Under the pieces are notes generated by a model that was not told where the DNA came from, did no database searches, and worked only from the letters and a program-made list of their open reading frames with translations. A program made the position numbers and the translations under genes. Below, one piece after another: positions 1 through 6,922 of a stretch of 7,881 nt of DNA (positions are counted from its first letter, which is position 1; every line of letters starts with the position of its first letter). Source of the stretch: Bacteroidales bacterium (GTDB taxonomy: Bacteria > Bacteroidota > Bacteroidia > Bacteroidales > WCHB1-69); assembly GCA_031266895.1 (NCBI GenBank), contig JAISAD010000122.1:1-7881 (forward strand), read 5' to 3'.

Positions 1-264
1 AAAACTTCAGTATTAAGACATTGGGAAAAAGAGTTCGACATTATTAAGCCTTTTAAAAATAAAAAGGGCACTCGCTTTTATACTCAAAAAGATATTGAAA
101 CCATAAAAACGATTTACTATCTCACACGCACCAAAGGCTATACATTGCAAGGAGCAAAAGAGGCAATACACAGCAATTTCATTAAAGAAGCCGGTAATGC
201 ACAGGTAGTGTATCTGTTGCAAAATATTCGAGAGCTATTATTAAAAATAAAAGAAGAAATATAA
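1..264 (+). CDS. MerR-family transcriptional regulator, 3' part (5' end outside window)
   Basis: Frame 1 is open from the first base to a TAA at 262-264 and gives 87 residues with no start. The visible part matches the second half of a MerR winged helix-turn-helix DNA-binding domain: LRHWEKEFDIIKP is the usual helix-2 'xRxWExEF' segment, NKKGTRFYTQKDI is the wing, and a helix ending TKGYTLQGAKEAI follows. A short tail (residues ~60-87, rich in K, E, L and I) could form the dimerisation helix. No metal-binding Cys cluster or large effector-binding domain follows, so this fits the short Bacteroidota MerR-like proteins of unknown effector rather than classical MerR, CueR or SoxR. The stop lies 21 bp before the aminotransferase start with no evident promoter or terminator between, so co-transcription is plausible. 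The target genes cannot be told from the sequence. The family call is fairly secure; the missing N-terminus would hold the first part of the HTH. Confidence 0.82.
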   Translation, partial: KTSVLRHWEKEFDIIKPFKNKKGTRFYTQKDIETIKTIYYLTRTKGYTLQGAKEAIHSNFIKEAGNAQVVYLLQNIRELLLKIKEEI

Positions 265-285
265 CTGTTTAAACATTAATTAATT

Positions 286-1482
286 ATGCCATCAATTTCC
301 AAAAAAGGGCAAGCAATGCCTGCCTCACCCATCAGAAAGTTAGTCCCCTATGCAGATGCTGCTAAACAGAGAGGGGTACACGTATATCATTTGAATATCG
401 GGCAACCCGACATTGAGACGCCAGAAGGCGCTCGTGCTGCTGTGCGCAATGCCGATATACGCGTGATTGAATATACCCATTCGGCCGGATTACTCAGTTA
501 TCGGAAGAAGCTGGTAGAGTATTATAAAAGTGTGGGTATAGAACTTACTCCCGATGAAATTATTGTTACCAATGGCGGTTCCGAAGGCATCCTTTTTGCG
601 TTTAACAGCTGTTTGGATTCTGATAATGAGGTGATTATCCCCGAACCTTTTTATGCCAACTATAACGGTTTTTCCAACATGTCGAACGTAAAAGTGAAAC
701 CTGTTTTTTCTACGATTGACAATGGGTTTGCCCTGCCGCCTATTGAGGAATTTGAAAAGATAATTACGCCCAAAACCAAGGCGATTATGATATGCAACCC
801 CAATAATCCGACAGGGTATCTCTATTCTAAGGAGGAACTGCTGAAATTGAGCAAGATTATAGAAAAATATGATCTGTTTCTTTTTGCTGACGAAGTTTAT
901 CGTGAATTTTGCTATGATGGCGAACATCATTTTTCGGTGATGCAACTCAAAGATATTGAACAGAATGTTATTTTGCTCGATTCAGTATCAAAGCGTTACA
1001 GTGCTTGCGGCGTACGGATTGGAACGTTTATTACCAAAAACAAAGAGGTGTACAATACGGCGATGAAATTTGCACAGGCTCGTTTAAGTCCTCCCACTTA
1101 CGGCCAAATTTTAGGCGAAGCAGCTATTGACACGCCGAAAGCCTATTTTGATACGGTAATTGAAAATTATGTGGCTCGCCGCAATTGTGTGGTAGAGGCG
1201 ATTAACAGGATGCCCGGCTGTTTTTGTCCTAATCCGAAAGGAGCTTTTTATGCGGTGGCTCGCCTGCCCATTGACAACTCCGACAAATTTTGTCAATGGC
1301 TGCTGGAATCGTTTCAATATCAAAATAAAACGGTGATGCTGGCGCCGGCAACAGGTTTTTATTCCACTCCAAACAAGGGAATTGACGAAGTGCGCATCAG
1401 CTATTGCCTTAAAGTAGCCGACTTGCAGGAAGCGATGAACTGTTTGGCAGAAGCATTAAAAGTATATCCGGGACGAAAATAA
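286..1482 (+). CDS. PLP-dependent class I/II aminotransferase (aspartate aminotransferase-like)
   Basis: This complete 398-residue protein has the normal length for fold-type I aminotransferases, which move an amino group between an amino acid and a 2-oxo acid in the cytoplasm. Landmarks are in the expected order: NIGQPD (37-42) near the substrate site; TNGGSEGI (95-102), the phosphate-binding turn; NPNNPTG (171-177), with Asn174 the expected cofactor-ring contact; ADEVY (201-205), with Asp202 pairing with the pyridine nitrogen and Tyr205; SVSKRYSACGVRIG (233-246), with Lys236 the predicted Schiff-base lysine; and EVRISY (368-373), with Arg370 the expected alpha-carboxylate contact. No key residue is missing. 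Aspartate/2-oxoglutarate is the likeliest specificity, but related subgroups use aromatic or other amino acids and sequence reading cannot settle it. ATG 286 is preferred because the frame runs to it and it is preceded by an AT-rich leader; Met11 (316) is a less likely alternative. No Shine-Dalgarno is visible. Confidence 0.93.
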   Translation: MPSISKKGQAMPASPIRKLVPYADAAKQRGVHVYHLNIGQPDIETPEGARAAVRNADIRVIEYTHSAGLLSYRKKLVEYYKSVGIELTPDEIIVTNGGSEGILFAFNSCLDSDNEVIIPEPFYANYNGFSNMSNVKVKPVFSTIDNGFALPPIEEFEKIITPKTKAIMICNPNNPTGYLYSKEELLKLSKIIEKYDLFLFADEVYREFCYDGEHHFSVMQLKDIEQNVILLDSVSKRYSACGVRIGTFITKNKEVYNTAMKFAQARLSPPTYGQILGEAAIDTPKAYFDTVIENYVARRNCVVEAINRMPGCFCPNPKGAFYAVARLPIDNSDKFCQWLLESFQYQNKTVMLAPATGFYSTPNKGIDEVRISYCLKVADLQEAMNCLAEALKVYPGRK

Positions 1483-1490
1483 AAGCCATT

Positions 1491-1522
1491 TTTTCTTATT
1501 TTTGAAAAAAGTTGTATTTTTG
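1491..1522 (+). promoter_or_regulatory. Predicted Bacteroidota-type promoter of the surface-protein gene
   Basis: TATTTTTG at 1515-1522, followed by C, fully matches the Bacteroidota -7 element TAnnTTTG. TTTT at 1491-1494 sits 20 bases upstream and is an imperfect match to the TTTG -33 element. Transcription would start near 1526-1531, giving a leader of roughly 46-51 nt before ATG 1577. The -7 box is convincing. The -33 box is weak in such AT-rich DNA. A second TTTG at 1501-1504 is only 10 bases from the -7 box, too close to be its partner. Confidence 0.6.
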
Positions 1523-1576
1523 CTGCCTCGTACAACATATAGTATAAATGAACTTTAATATTAAAAATTAATTCAT

Positions 1577-1636
1577 ATGAAAAAATTGTTATTTATAATG
1601 GCTGCGATGCTTTTCGCAAATCAAGGATGGATGCAG
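1577..1636 (+). other. Signal peptide region of the surface protein
   Basis: Residues 1-20 have two lysines, then the hydrophobic stretch LLFIMAAMLFA, then the polar NQGWMQ. This is a Sec signal peptide, as T9SS cargo requires. There is no lipobox cysteine (the first Cys is residue 36), so it is not a lipoprotein. The cleavage site is uncertain; cutting near residue 20 would leave a mature N-terminus starting NVQIIAG. Confidence 0.85.
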
Positions 1637-4600
1637 AATGTCCAAATAATTGCAGGTAACGGCAACAGTACTCAAAACTCATGTAATATTCCCGGATATT
1701 ATGGCTGGCATAATTCAGCTATGCTGTTTACTTCTATGGAATTACAAAGTTTGAGAGGGAATATTCAAAATTTGGCTTTTCAGATTGCTACTCCCAACGA
1801 TGTCAGCACCAATCGCTCCATGAAAATTTGGTTGAAGCAGGTGCCAAAAACCACTACTGCACTCTCAGCTTCCTCTCACATGAACGACTTTTTGGCTGAC
1901 GCTACGCTGGTTTACGATTCCAATAATGTGGCCGTAACCGCAACAGGATGGCGTACGTTCGTTTTTTCAACGCCTTTTGCCATTAGTGGCGACTCAAACC
2001 TGCTGGTTATCGTAAGCGGGCATGCCTGTGGCACAAACGGCGGTTGTGAAGTTTCCCAATATTATACCACAGCTACCAATAAGGCCTGGTTGAGACGAAT
2101 AAACGGAGCATCCAATATTGATTTTGACACCGAAACCGGACAGCCCGAATATGCCAATAACCGGTTTAACACCCGTTTTACCATAACCCCTGACCCTGCT
2201 CAATGCTTCAGCGTTTTGAACTTAAATGTTTCCGGCCAGACCCCCTATACAGCCGCTTTGCAGTGGACTACGCAAGCAGGCAACACGGCCTCAGAGTGGG
2301 AAGTACAGTATAAATTGAACACGGTTAACTCGTGGAGCGATCCGGATGTAATTACCGAACCGGCTAACACCCTACCCTATACTTTACAAAACCTGCTGGA
2401 TGAACAGACCTATAACGTCAGGGTGCGTACGCTTTGCAACCCAGGCGGCACAGTAGAAGGTACCGATTTTAGCGCATGGTCGCCGGAATTTACTTTTACA
2501 CAGCCCCCCTCCTGCCCTCCCCCTGCGGCATTAACCGTTCCTACTGTCACTGCCAACTCAGCCACAGCTATTTGGGTAGATGAAACTTTAGCGCAGGAGT
2601 ACGTTGTTCAATGGAAAAAAGCTTCTGCATCATGGGACAATGAAAGCGTGTTGTCTGATGCGGTATTAACAGGTGAAGAGTCGTTTACGCTTACCCAGTT
2701 GCAGCCAGGTACAATATATAATGTAAGAATGCGTACGGTGTGCGATTATGGCGTGGACAGCAGCAGTTGGGTATCTGCTACTTTTACAACCCAGTGTGGC
2801 GTTACGTCAGTAGATGTACAGAATTGGACGGAAGGATTTGAAGAATTAGCAGCAGCAAATACCTTACCGCCTTGCTGGAGTGCTACCAATTTTGGGAGCT
2901 CCGGTAAGATAAGAACACAAATAACCGATTATAATAGTACTCAATTCTTTAGATATGCACATACAGGACACAGCGCCCTTTATTTCACTTCCAGTTGTGA
3001 TGACAACGTAAAAACGCCCTCTTTTGCCCTGACAGCCGACAGCACCTACAGATTTTCCTTCTGGTATCACACGGATGGATTAGACGGATGGCTGAACCTC
3101 AGCGCAAGCGTGTTTGATGAAAACGACGCTTTCATCGATACAATAGGCACACCCCTTAGTAATATTACCAACACTGATTATCGAAAGTATCAGGGTACAT
3201 TTACGCCTGCGGCAAGCGGCACCTACTATTTCAGCATAAAATGCCAATCAAATCATAGCGTATGGTATTTAACCATAGATGACATATTACTTGGGATAGC
3301 ACCTGCCTGTCCTGATGTAGAGTATTTTACCGCAATTATGCACAGTCCTACCTCTGCCGCCTTGAATTGGGATTTGACCGCCAGTACAGGTAACGGCTGG
3401 CTTATAGCTTACAGCAATGAAACGCCCTTTGACCCCGAAACAGCCGATCACATTCCGGTTGCAGCTACCGACAATTTTCCGTATATCATAAACGGATTGG
3501 AAGACGGCACTACCTACAATTTTGCAGTACAGGCTGATTGCGGCGGCGCATGGACTGACCCTGTTGCCATTACCTTCCCCTCTTTGAATAGTATCAAAAC
3601 TGTACCTTACCAGCAAAATTTTGAGAATACCAATGATGTTGCAGAATGGTTCTTTTCCAACGGTGTGGATAATAATGGCTGGTATATAGGTTCTGCTACA
3701 AGTAATCCAGCCGGAGGAAACGCTTTGTATGTTTCCAATAACAATGGGTTATTTAATAACTACACCCCCCATTCAGGAAGTGGATATGGCTATGTGGCGG
3801 CTTCTGCTATTGTGAATTTTGGCAACTATCAAAGCTATACCCTCTCTTTCGACTGGTATTGTCCGGGAGCGGGCACTTATGTTGAATACGCTTGCCTTAA
3901 AGTATTTGCAGTTCCCATGAATTACAACCTTACTAATGCATGGCCATCAGGAGAAAATGTACACCAAATAGGGGGCACTTTTTGGCATCAATTAGACTGG
4001 CAACATTTTTATGCCGTTTTGCCGGCCGATATTTATGCCAATCAGCAATATAAAATTGTATTTATGTTCTCTTATGATGATGGGAATGCTGCCAATCCTG
4101 CTCCGGCCATAGATAATTTAGCGATTAGCGGCTCCGATTGCAGCGTGATCACCAGTATAACAGCTTCTGCGATTACCACCAATTCGGCAAGCATAACCTT
4201 TAGCGATTCCGATCCCGCGCAAACTGCATGGGAATATGTGTATGGCGTGGCCGGCATAATCCTTGACCCCAATAGCGAAACACCTAATACTACCAATAAT
4301 AACTCTTTTACATTGAATGGCTTGAATGAAAACACCACCTATAATATATGGGTGCGTTCCACTTGTGCCTCTACCGCTGAATGGAGTCAGGCATGTACTT
4401 TTCTCACCCGTTCCAGTATGGCGCTTATTCCCTACAGCTGCACTTTTGAAAGTAGCGACCCCGAAACTACAACGTGGACAGCAGTAAACAGCGGCAACAA
4501 TTGGGAGATAGGGAGTAGATTCGGCAATGGACCCTCGCAAGCAGGTACGGAAGCCGCTTATATTGACGGTATTACCAGTGGTTATGGCGCTCAGGATTGC

Positions 4601-6781
4601 TACTATTACAGAGTCATCAATTTTGGCGCTACACCAGCTAATTTTGACTTCTCTTTTGATTACATTTCGCGGGGATATTTGGGTGGGACTGCCAGTACTG
4701 CCTTATATGTATGGTTAGTGGATGAAAATACTCCTGTAACCACTACCGGACTGCCGCAGGGAAATGCTCTTTCCGTATTTCGTACTGATGATATTAATTG
4801 GCATCTCTATTCTGCACAATTGCTTAATATATCCGGTACTAAAAAGTTAGTATTTGGGTATTCTAAAACGGCCATGTCTATGCAAAGTAATCGGGAGCCT
4901 GTCATTGACAATATCAGCATTGAAGAGATCGTGTGTCCTGTTCCGACAGAGGTTACGGCTGTAACGGATGCCAGTAATGATCAGAATGTTTCGCTCTCCT
5001 GGAGTGCCAACGGCGGCACAGGCTGGATCGTTTACTATAAGCCTGTAAACGAGGCTGTTTGGAGTTCCGTACCTGCTGCAACCAATCCAACCACCCTGCA
5101 GGGTTTAACTCTTTCAACAGCCTACAATATTTATGTAGTTACCGATTGCGGCAGCGGTACCGTTTCCAATCCGTCCGAAACCATTATTTACTATGCTCCA
5201 TGCGTCTCTACCGGATTTCCTTTGCCTTATACGCAAAACTTTGACGCTTATCCCGGAACTGTTTATAATACTGCCGGCGTTGTACCAAGCTGCTGGGCTT
5301 CTACCGGCACTTATGCCCTGACGCCCCATATTACCGGAAGCGGCAATTACCACTATCCGCATTCAGGATCTAATGCACTCGCCTTTACTGCGAGCGGCGG
5401 CACGCACTCTTATGCCGTTTTGCCGGCATTCAGTACTCCGATTGCCAATTCAGTGCTTTCATTCTGGTATCAACAGGAAAGCAGCCTAAACGGAACGCTC
5501 CAGGTAGGTTATATTACCGGTAGCCAAACGGATATTTCTACCTGTACTCCGTTGGCCGATGTGCCTGTAAGTGTTATTTTCAATCAATTTACGTACGATT
5601 TTCCGACAGCGCCTGTCGATTTAAGCAATGCTACTTATATTGTCCTGCATTGGAGTCAGACCAGCGGGAGTTACTATTCTGCAGGGATTGACGATATTGA
5701 GGTTAATATCTCTACTACCTGTCCTACGCCTAAAAACTTGAATATAAGCCCTGTTACGCACAACAGTGCTACAGTTTCATGGACAGGCAGCGCCACTCAA
5801 TGGGAAGTGGCCTGGAAAACAACTATGGACGATATTTGGAGTTTTGCTAATGTTACGGGAACCGCTTACAATATAACAGACTTAACGGCAACAACAAATT
5901 ATGATGTAAAAGTTCGCACTGTTTGCGCTGAGGGCGACAGCAGTATTTGGAGTTCGGTATCCCATTTTATAACGAATGCTGCGCCAGTCTGCACCACCCC
6001 TGTTATTTCAAATGCTACCCCTGTTACTCCCACTACTGCAACTGCAAGCTGGATAATTGGCACGGCTACGAAATGGATTGTAGAGTACAAAACAGCAGCA
6101 GCTACCGAATGGACATATACCGGCGATACGGTTACAACCAATTCGATTCTCCTTACCGACTTAACACCCGGTACAGGATATCAAGTAAGAGTAAAAGCCA
6201 TCTGCGATATAGATTTTGAAAGCGAATGGAGTGCTGCCGCAACTTTTACCACCTCGCAATTGCCTTGCGTCGCCCCGACCAATCTACACGCCACAAGTAT
6301 TAGCGACCACACTATTGATATTGCATGGTCTGCTAACGGTGAAACGAACTGGACAGTGTCATGGGCAATATCCGGAAATTTGGGCAATGCTCCGGTAAGC
6401 GGCTCGGCTACTTATGCACTCACAGATTTGCTCTCAGACACCACCTATCGAATTTGCGTAAAAGCTATCTGTATCTCAGGTTCCGATACGACAGAGAGCA
6501 CTGATACCTGCATTGATGTAACAACCACAAGTATCAACGACATCTCGCTGGCCAGCGGAGTGAAGCTCTATCCCAACCCCGCCAGCGACCAGCTGACGAT
6601 TGAAATGGAAAGCAGATTCAATACTGTGGAAGTTATCAATACTTTAGGTCAGGTGGTATATAGAGCCGACTTGATTGATAAGAAAAAAGTAATCGATGTA
6701 ACAGGATACAGTGCAGGAATGTACTATGTGAAGCTACAGGGAGATGCCGGTATGGTAACCAGGAAATTTGTGAAAAGGTAA
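1577..6781 (+). CDS. Large T9SS-secreted surface protein with Fn3 and jelly-roll repeats
   Basis: A complete 1734-residue protein, predicted to cross the inner membrane by Sec and the outer membrane by type IX secretion. Layout by eye: signal peptide 1-~20 (MKKLLFIMAAMLFA, basic then hydrophobic); N-terminal beta-rich module ~21-205; Fn3 at ~206-308 and ~313-407; jelly-roll ~413-576; Fn3 ~578-668; jelly-roll ~672-853; Fn3 ~855-945; jelly-roll ~947-1118; Fn3 ~1120-1208; jelly-roll ~1210-1380; Fn3 at ~1382-1466, ~1471-1559 and ~1563-1652; type A sorting domain ~1653-1734. Fn3 domains show the W-x-V-x-Y/W-K strand and a TYNVRVRTLC-like strand. Jelly-rolls open with PYxxxFE-like motifs and close with IDD/IDN. 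I see no protease, glycosidase or other catalytic motif, so adhesin or scaffold is an inference. The sandwich domains could instead bind carbohydrate. Start ATG 1577 yields the signal peptide directly; no Shine-Dalgarno is visible. It has its own predicted promoter and sits between unrelated housekeeping genes. Confidence 0.95.
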   Translation: MKKLLFIMAAMLFANQGWMQNVQIIAGNGNSTQNSCNIPGYYGWHNSAMLFTSMELQSLRGNIQNLAFQIATPNDVSTNRSMKIWLKQVPKTTTALSASSHMNDFLADATLVYDSNNVAVTATGWRTFVFSTPFAISGDSNLLVIVSGHACGTNGGCEVSQYYTTATNKAWLRRINGASNIDFDTETGQPEYANNRFNTRFTITPDPAQCFSVLNLNVSGQTPYTAALQWTTQAGNTASEWEVQYKLNTVNSWSDPDVITEPANTLPYTLQNLLDEQTYNVRVRTLCNPGGTVEGTDFSAWSPEFTFTQPPSCPPPAALTVPTVTANSATAIWVDETLAQEYVVQWKKASASWDNESVLSDAVLTGEESFTLTQLQPGTIYNVRMRTVCDYGVDSSSWVSATFTTQCGVTSVDVQNWTEGFEELAAANTLPPCWSATNFGSSGKIRTQITDYNSTQFFRYAHTGHSALYFTSSCDDNVKTPSFALTADSTYRFSFWYHTDGLDGWLNLSASVFDENDAFIDTIGTPLSNITNTDYRKYQGTFTPAASGTYYFSIKCQSNHSVWYLTIDDILLGIAPACPDVEYFTAIMHSPTSAALNWDLTASTGNGWLIAYSNETPFDPETADHIPVAATDNFPYIINGLEDGTTYNFAVQADCGGAWTDPVAITFPSLNSIKTVPYQQNFENTNDVAEWFFSNGVDNNGWYIGSATSNPAGGNALYVSNNNGLFNNYTPHSGSGYGYVAASAIVNFGNYQSYTLSFDWYCPGAGTYVEYACLKVFAVPMNYNLTNAWPSGENVHQIGGTFWHQLDWQHFYAVLPADIYANQQYKIVFMFSYDDGNAANPAPAIDNLAISGSDCSVITSITASAITTNSASITFSDSDPAQTAWEYVYGVAGIILDPNSETPNTTNNNSFTLNGLNENTTYNIWVRSTCASTAEWSQACTFLTRSSMALIPYSCTFESSDPETTTWTAVNSGNNWEIGSRFGNGPSQAGTEAAYIDGITSGYGAQDCYYYRVINFGATPANFDFSFDYISRGYLGGTASTALYVWLVDENTPVTTTGLPQGNALSVFRTDDINWHLYSAQLLNISGTKKLVFGYSKTAMSMQSNREPVIDNISIEEIVCPVPTEVTAVTDASNDQNVSLSWSANGGTGWIVYYKPVNEAVWSSVPAATNPTTLQGLTLSTAYNIYVVTDCGSGTVSNPSETIIYYAPCVSTGFPLPYTQNFDAYPGTVYNTAGVVPSCWASTGTYALTPHITGSGNYHYPHSGSNALAFTASGGTHSYAVLPAFSTPIANSVLSFWYQQESSLNGTLQVGYITGSQTDISTCTPLADVPVSVIFNQFTYDFPTAPVDLSNATYIVLHWSQTSGSYYSAGIDDIEVNISTTCPTPKNLNISPVTHNSATVSWTGSATQWEVAWKTTMDDIWSFANVTGTAYNITDLTATTNYDVKVRTVCAEGDSSIWSSVSHFITNAAPVCTTPVISNATPVTPTTATASWIIGTATKWIVEYKTAAATEWTYTGDTVTTNSILLTDLTPGTGYQVRVKAICDIDFESEWSAAATFTTSQLPCVAPTNLHATSISDHTIDIAWSANGETNWTVSWAISGNLGNAPVSGSATYALTDLLSDTTYRICVKAICISGSDTTESTDTCIDVTTTSINDISLASGVKLYPNPASDQLTIEMESRFNTVEVINTLGQVVYRADLIDKKKVIDVTGYSAGMYYVKLQGDAGMVTRKFVKR
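1637..2191 (+). other. N-terminal beta-rich module of the surface protein
   Basis: Residues ~21-205 differ from the later repeats. Key segments are YYGWHNSAMLFTSMEL (41-56), IQNLAFQI (63-70), RSMKIWLKQ (80-88), GWRTFVFSTPFAISGDSNLL (124-143) and VIVSGHACGTNGGC (144-157). From memory, this pattern (a leader rich in G, S, T and N, a Y/S-rich strand, 'I..LAF.I', then 'W....F.TPF......NL.V.V') recurs at the start of Fn3-containing secreted proteins of Bacteroidales. Its function is unknown to me. C151 and C157 could pair. Confidence 0.6.
2513..5719 (+). repeat. Four tandem Fn3 + jelly-roll protein-level repeat units
   Basis: Units begin at Cys313, Cys578, Cys855 and Cys1120 (codons at 2513, 3308, 4139 and 4934) and end before Cys1382 (codon at 5720). 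The spacing is 265, 277, 265 and 262 residues. Each unit is one Fn3 domain of about 90 residues and one beta-sandwich of about 165-180. Sandwich starts are NWTEGFEE (416-423), VPYQQNFEN (676-684), IPYSCTFES (951-959) and LPYTQNFDA (1216-1224). Sandwich ends are TIDDILL (566-572), AIDNLAI (844-850), VIDNISI (1109-1115) and GIDDIEV (1370-1376). The copies are strongly diverged, with no long nucleotide identity seen, so this is an old domain duplication rather than recent DNA amplification. The sandwiches resemble the cleaved-adhesin/choice-of-anchor-J type known from gingipains and other T9SS cargo. Confidence 0.8.
5720..6532 (+). other. Three consecutive Fn3 domains before the sorting domain
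   Basis: Residues ~1382-1466, ~1471-1559 and ~1563-1652 are back-to-back Fn3 domains with no sandwich domain between them. Each has the central aromatic strand (WEVAWKT at 1409, WIVEYKT at 1500, WTVSWA at 1592) and a late strand ending in Cys (VRTVC to 1450, VKAIC to 1543, VKAIC to 1632). Each opens near a Cys (1382, 1472, 1564). They probably act as a stalk lifting the repeat region away from the anchor; that role is inference. Confidence 0.8.
6533..6778 (+). other. T9SS type A C-terminal sorting domain (CTD)
   Basis: Residues ~1653-1734 hold the hallmarks of the Por-secretion tail: VKLYPNPASDQLTIE (1662-1676), VEVINTLGQVVYR (1684-1696), the strand YSAGMYYVKLQG (1711-1722) and a basic C-terminus RKFVKR (1729-1734). 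In this family the CTD directs cargo through the outer-membrane T9SS translocon and is normally removed, commonly with attachment of the protein to surface A-LPS. No T9SS machinery gene is in the window, so the system must be encoded elsewhere. Confidence 0.95.
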
Positions 6782-6866
6782 AAATCTTGGATGATAATGT
6801 AAAAAGGCCTGCAGATAGAAACCGGAAAGATTGTGGTGACGAAATAATTATTGCTAATCCTGTTTA

Positions 6867-6898
6867 TTTTTATCGAACAGTAAAAAATGATACTTTTG
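6867..6898 (+). promoter_or_regulatory. Predicted Bacteroidota-type promoter of argS
   Basis: TACTTTTG at 6891-6898, followed by CA, fully matches the -7 element TAnnTTTG. TTTT at 6867-6870 lies exactly 20 bases upstream as a weak -33 element, the same spacing and same imperfect TTTT as the promoter before the surface-protein gene. Initiation near 6902-6907 would leave a short leader of about 16-21 nt before ATG 6923. Confidence 0.65.
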
Positions 6899-6922
6899 CA
6901 CACCTAAAAAGCGGATATTTTT

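Noticed and set aside
490..945. 151-codon open frame on the - strand inside the aminotransferase gene
   Set aside because: It is antisense to conserved catalytic motifs of a clear gene, its product is basic and low in recognisable structure, and it has no promoter or start context. It is a coding shadow.
1489..1510. Intrinsic terminator for the aminotransferase gene
   Set aside because: The inverted repeat has one G-C pair and six A-T pairs, too weak for a confident terminator call, and it overlaps the downstream promoter. Kept only as an observation.
2504..2525. C-rich tract with a six-C run (2504-2509) as a possible phase-variation site; a second six-C run is at 3765-3770
   Set aside because: Six bases is short for slipped-strand switching, and the first run simply encodes a Pro-rich linker between Fn3 domains. 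The frame is intact.
4072..4540. Two overlapping - strand open frames (88 and 140 codons) within the surface-protein gene
   Set aside because: They lie opposite well-defined Fn3 and sandwich domains and give no family-like protein. Long antisense frames are expected opposite a 5.2-kb gene.
5947..6398. Two + strand frames in another phase inside the last Fn3 domains
   Set aside because: The Fn3 reading is continuous through this stretch, and these frames give Cys/Tyr- or Leu-rich sequences without domain features. They do not indicate a frameshift.
1577..6781. Mobile element or recently acquired gene between housekeeping genes
   Set aside because: No transposase, integrase, terminal inverted repeats, target-site duplications or tRNA genes are visible at either edge. 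Promoter style is the same as for argS.
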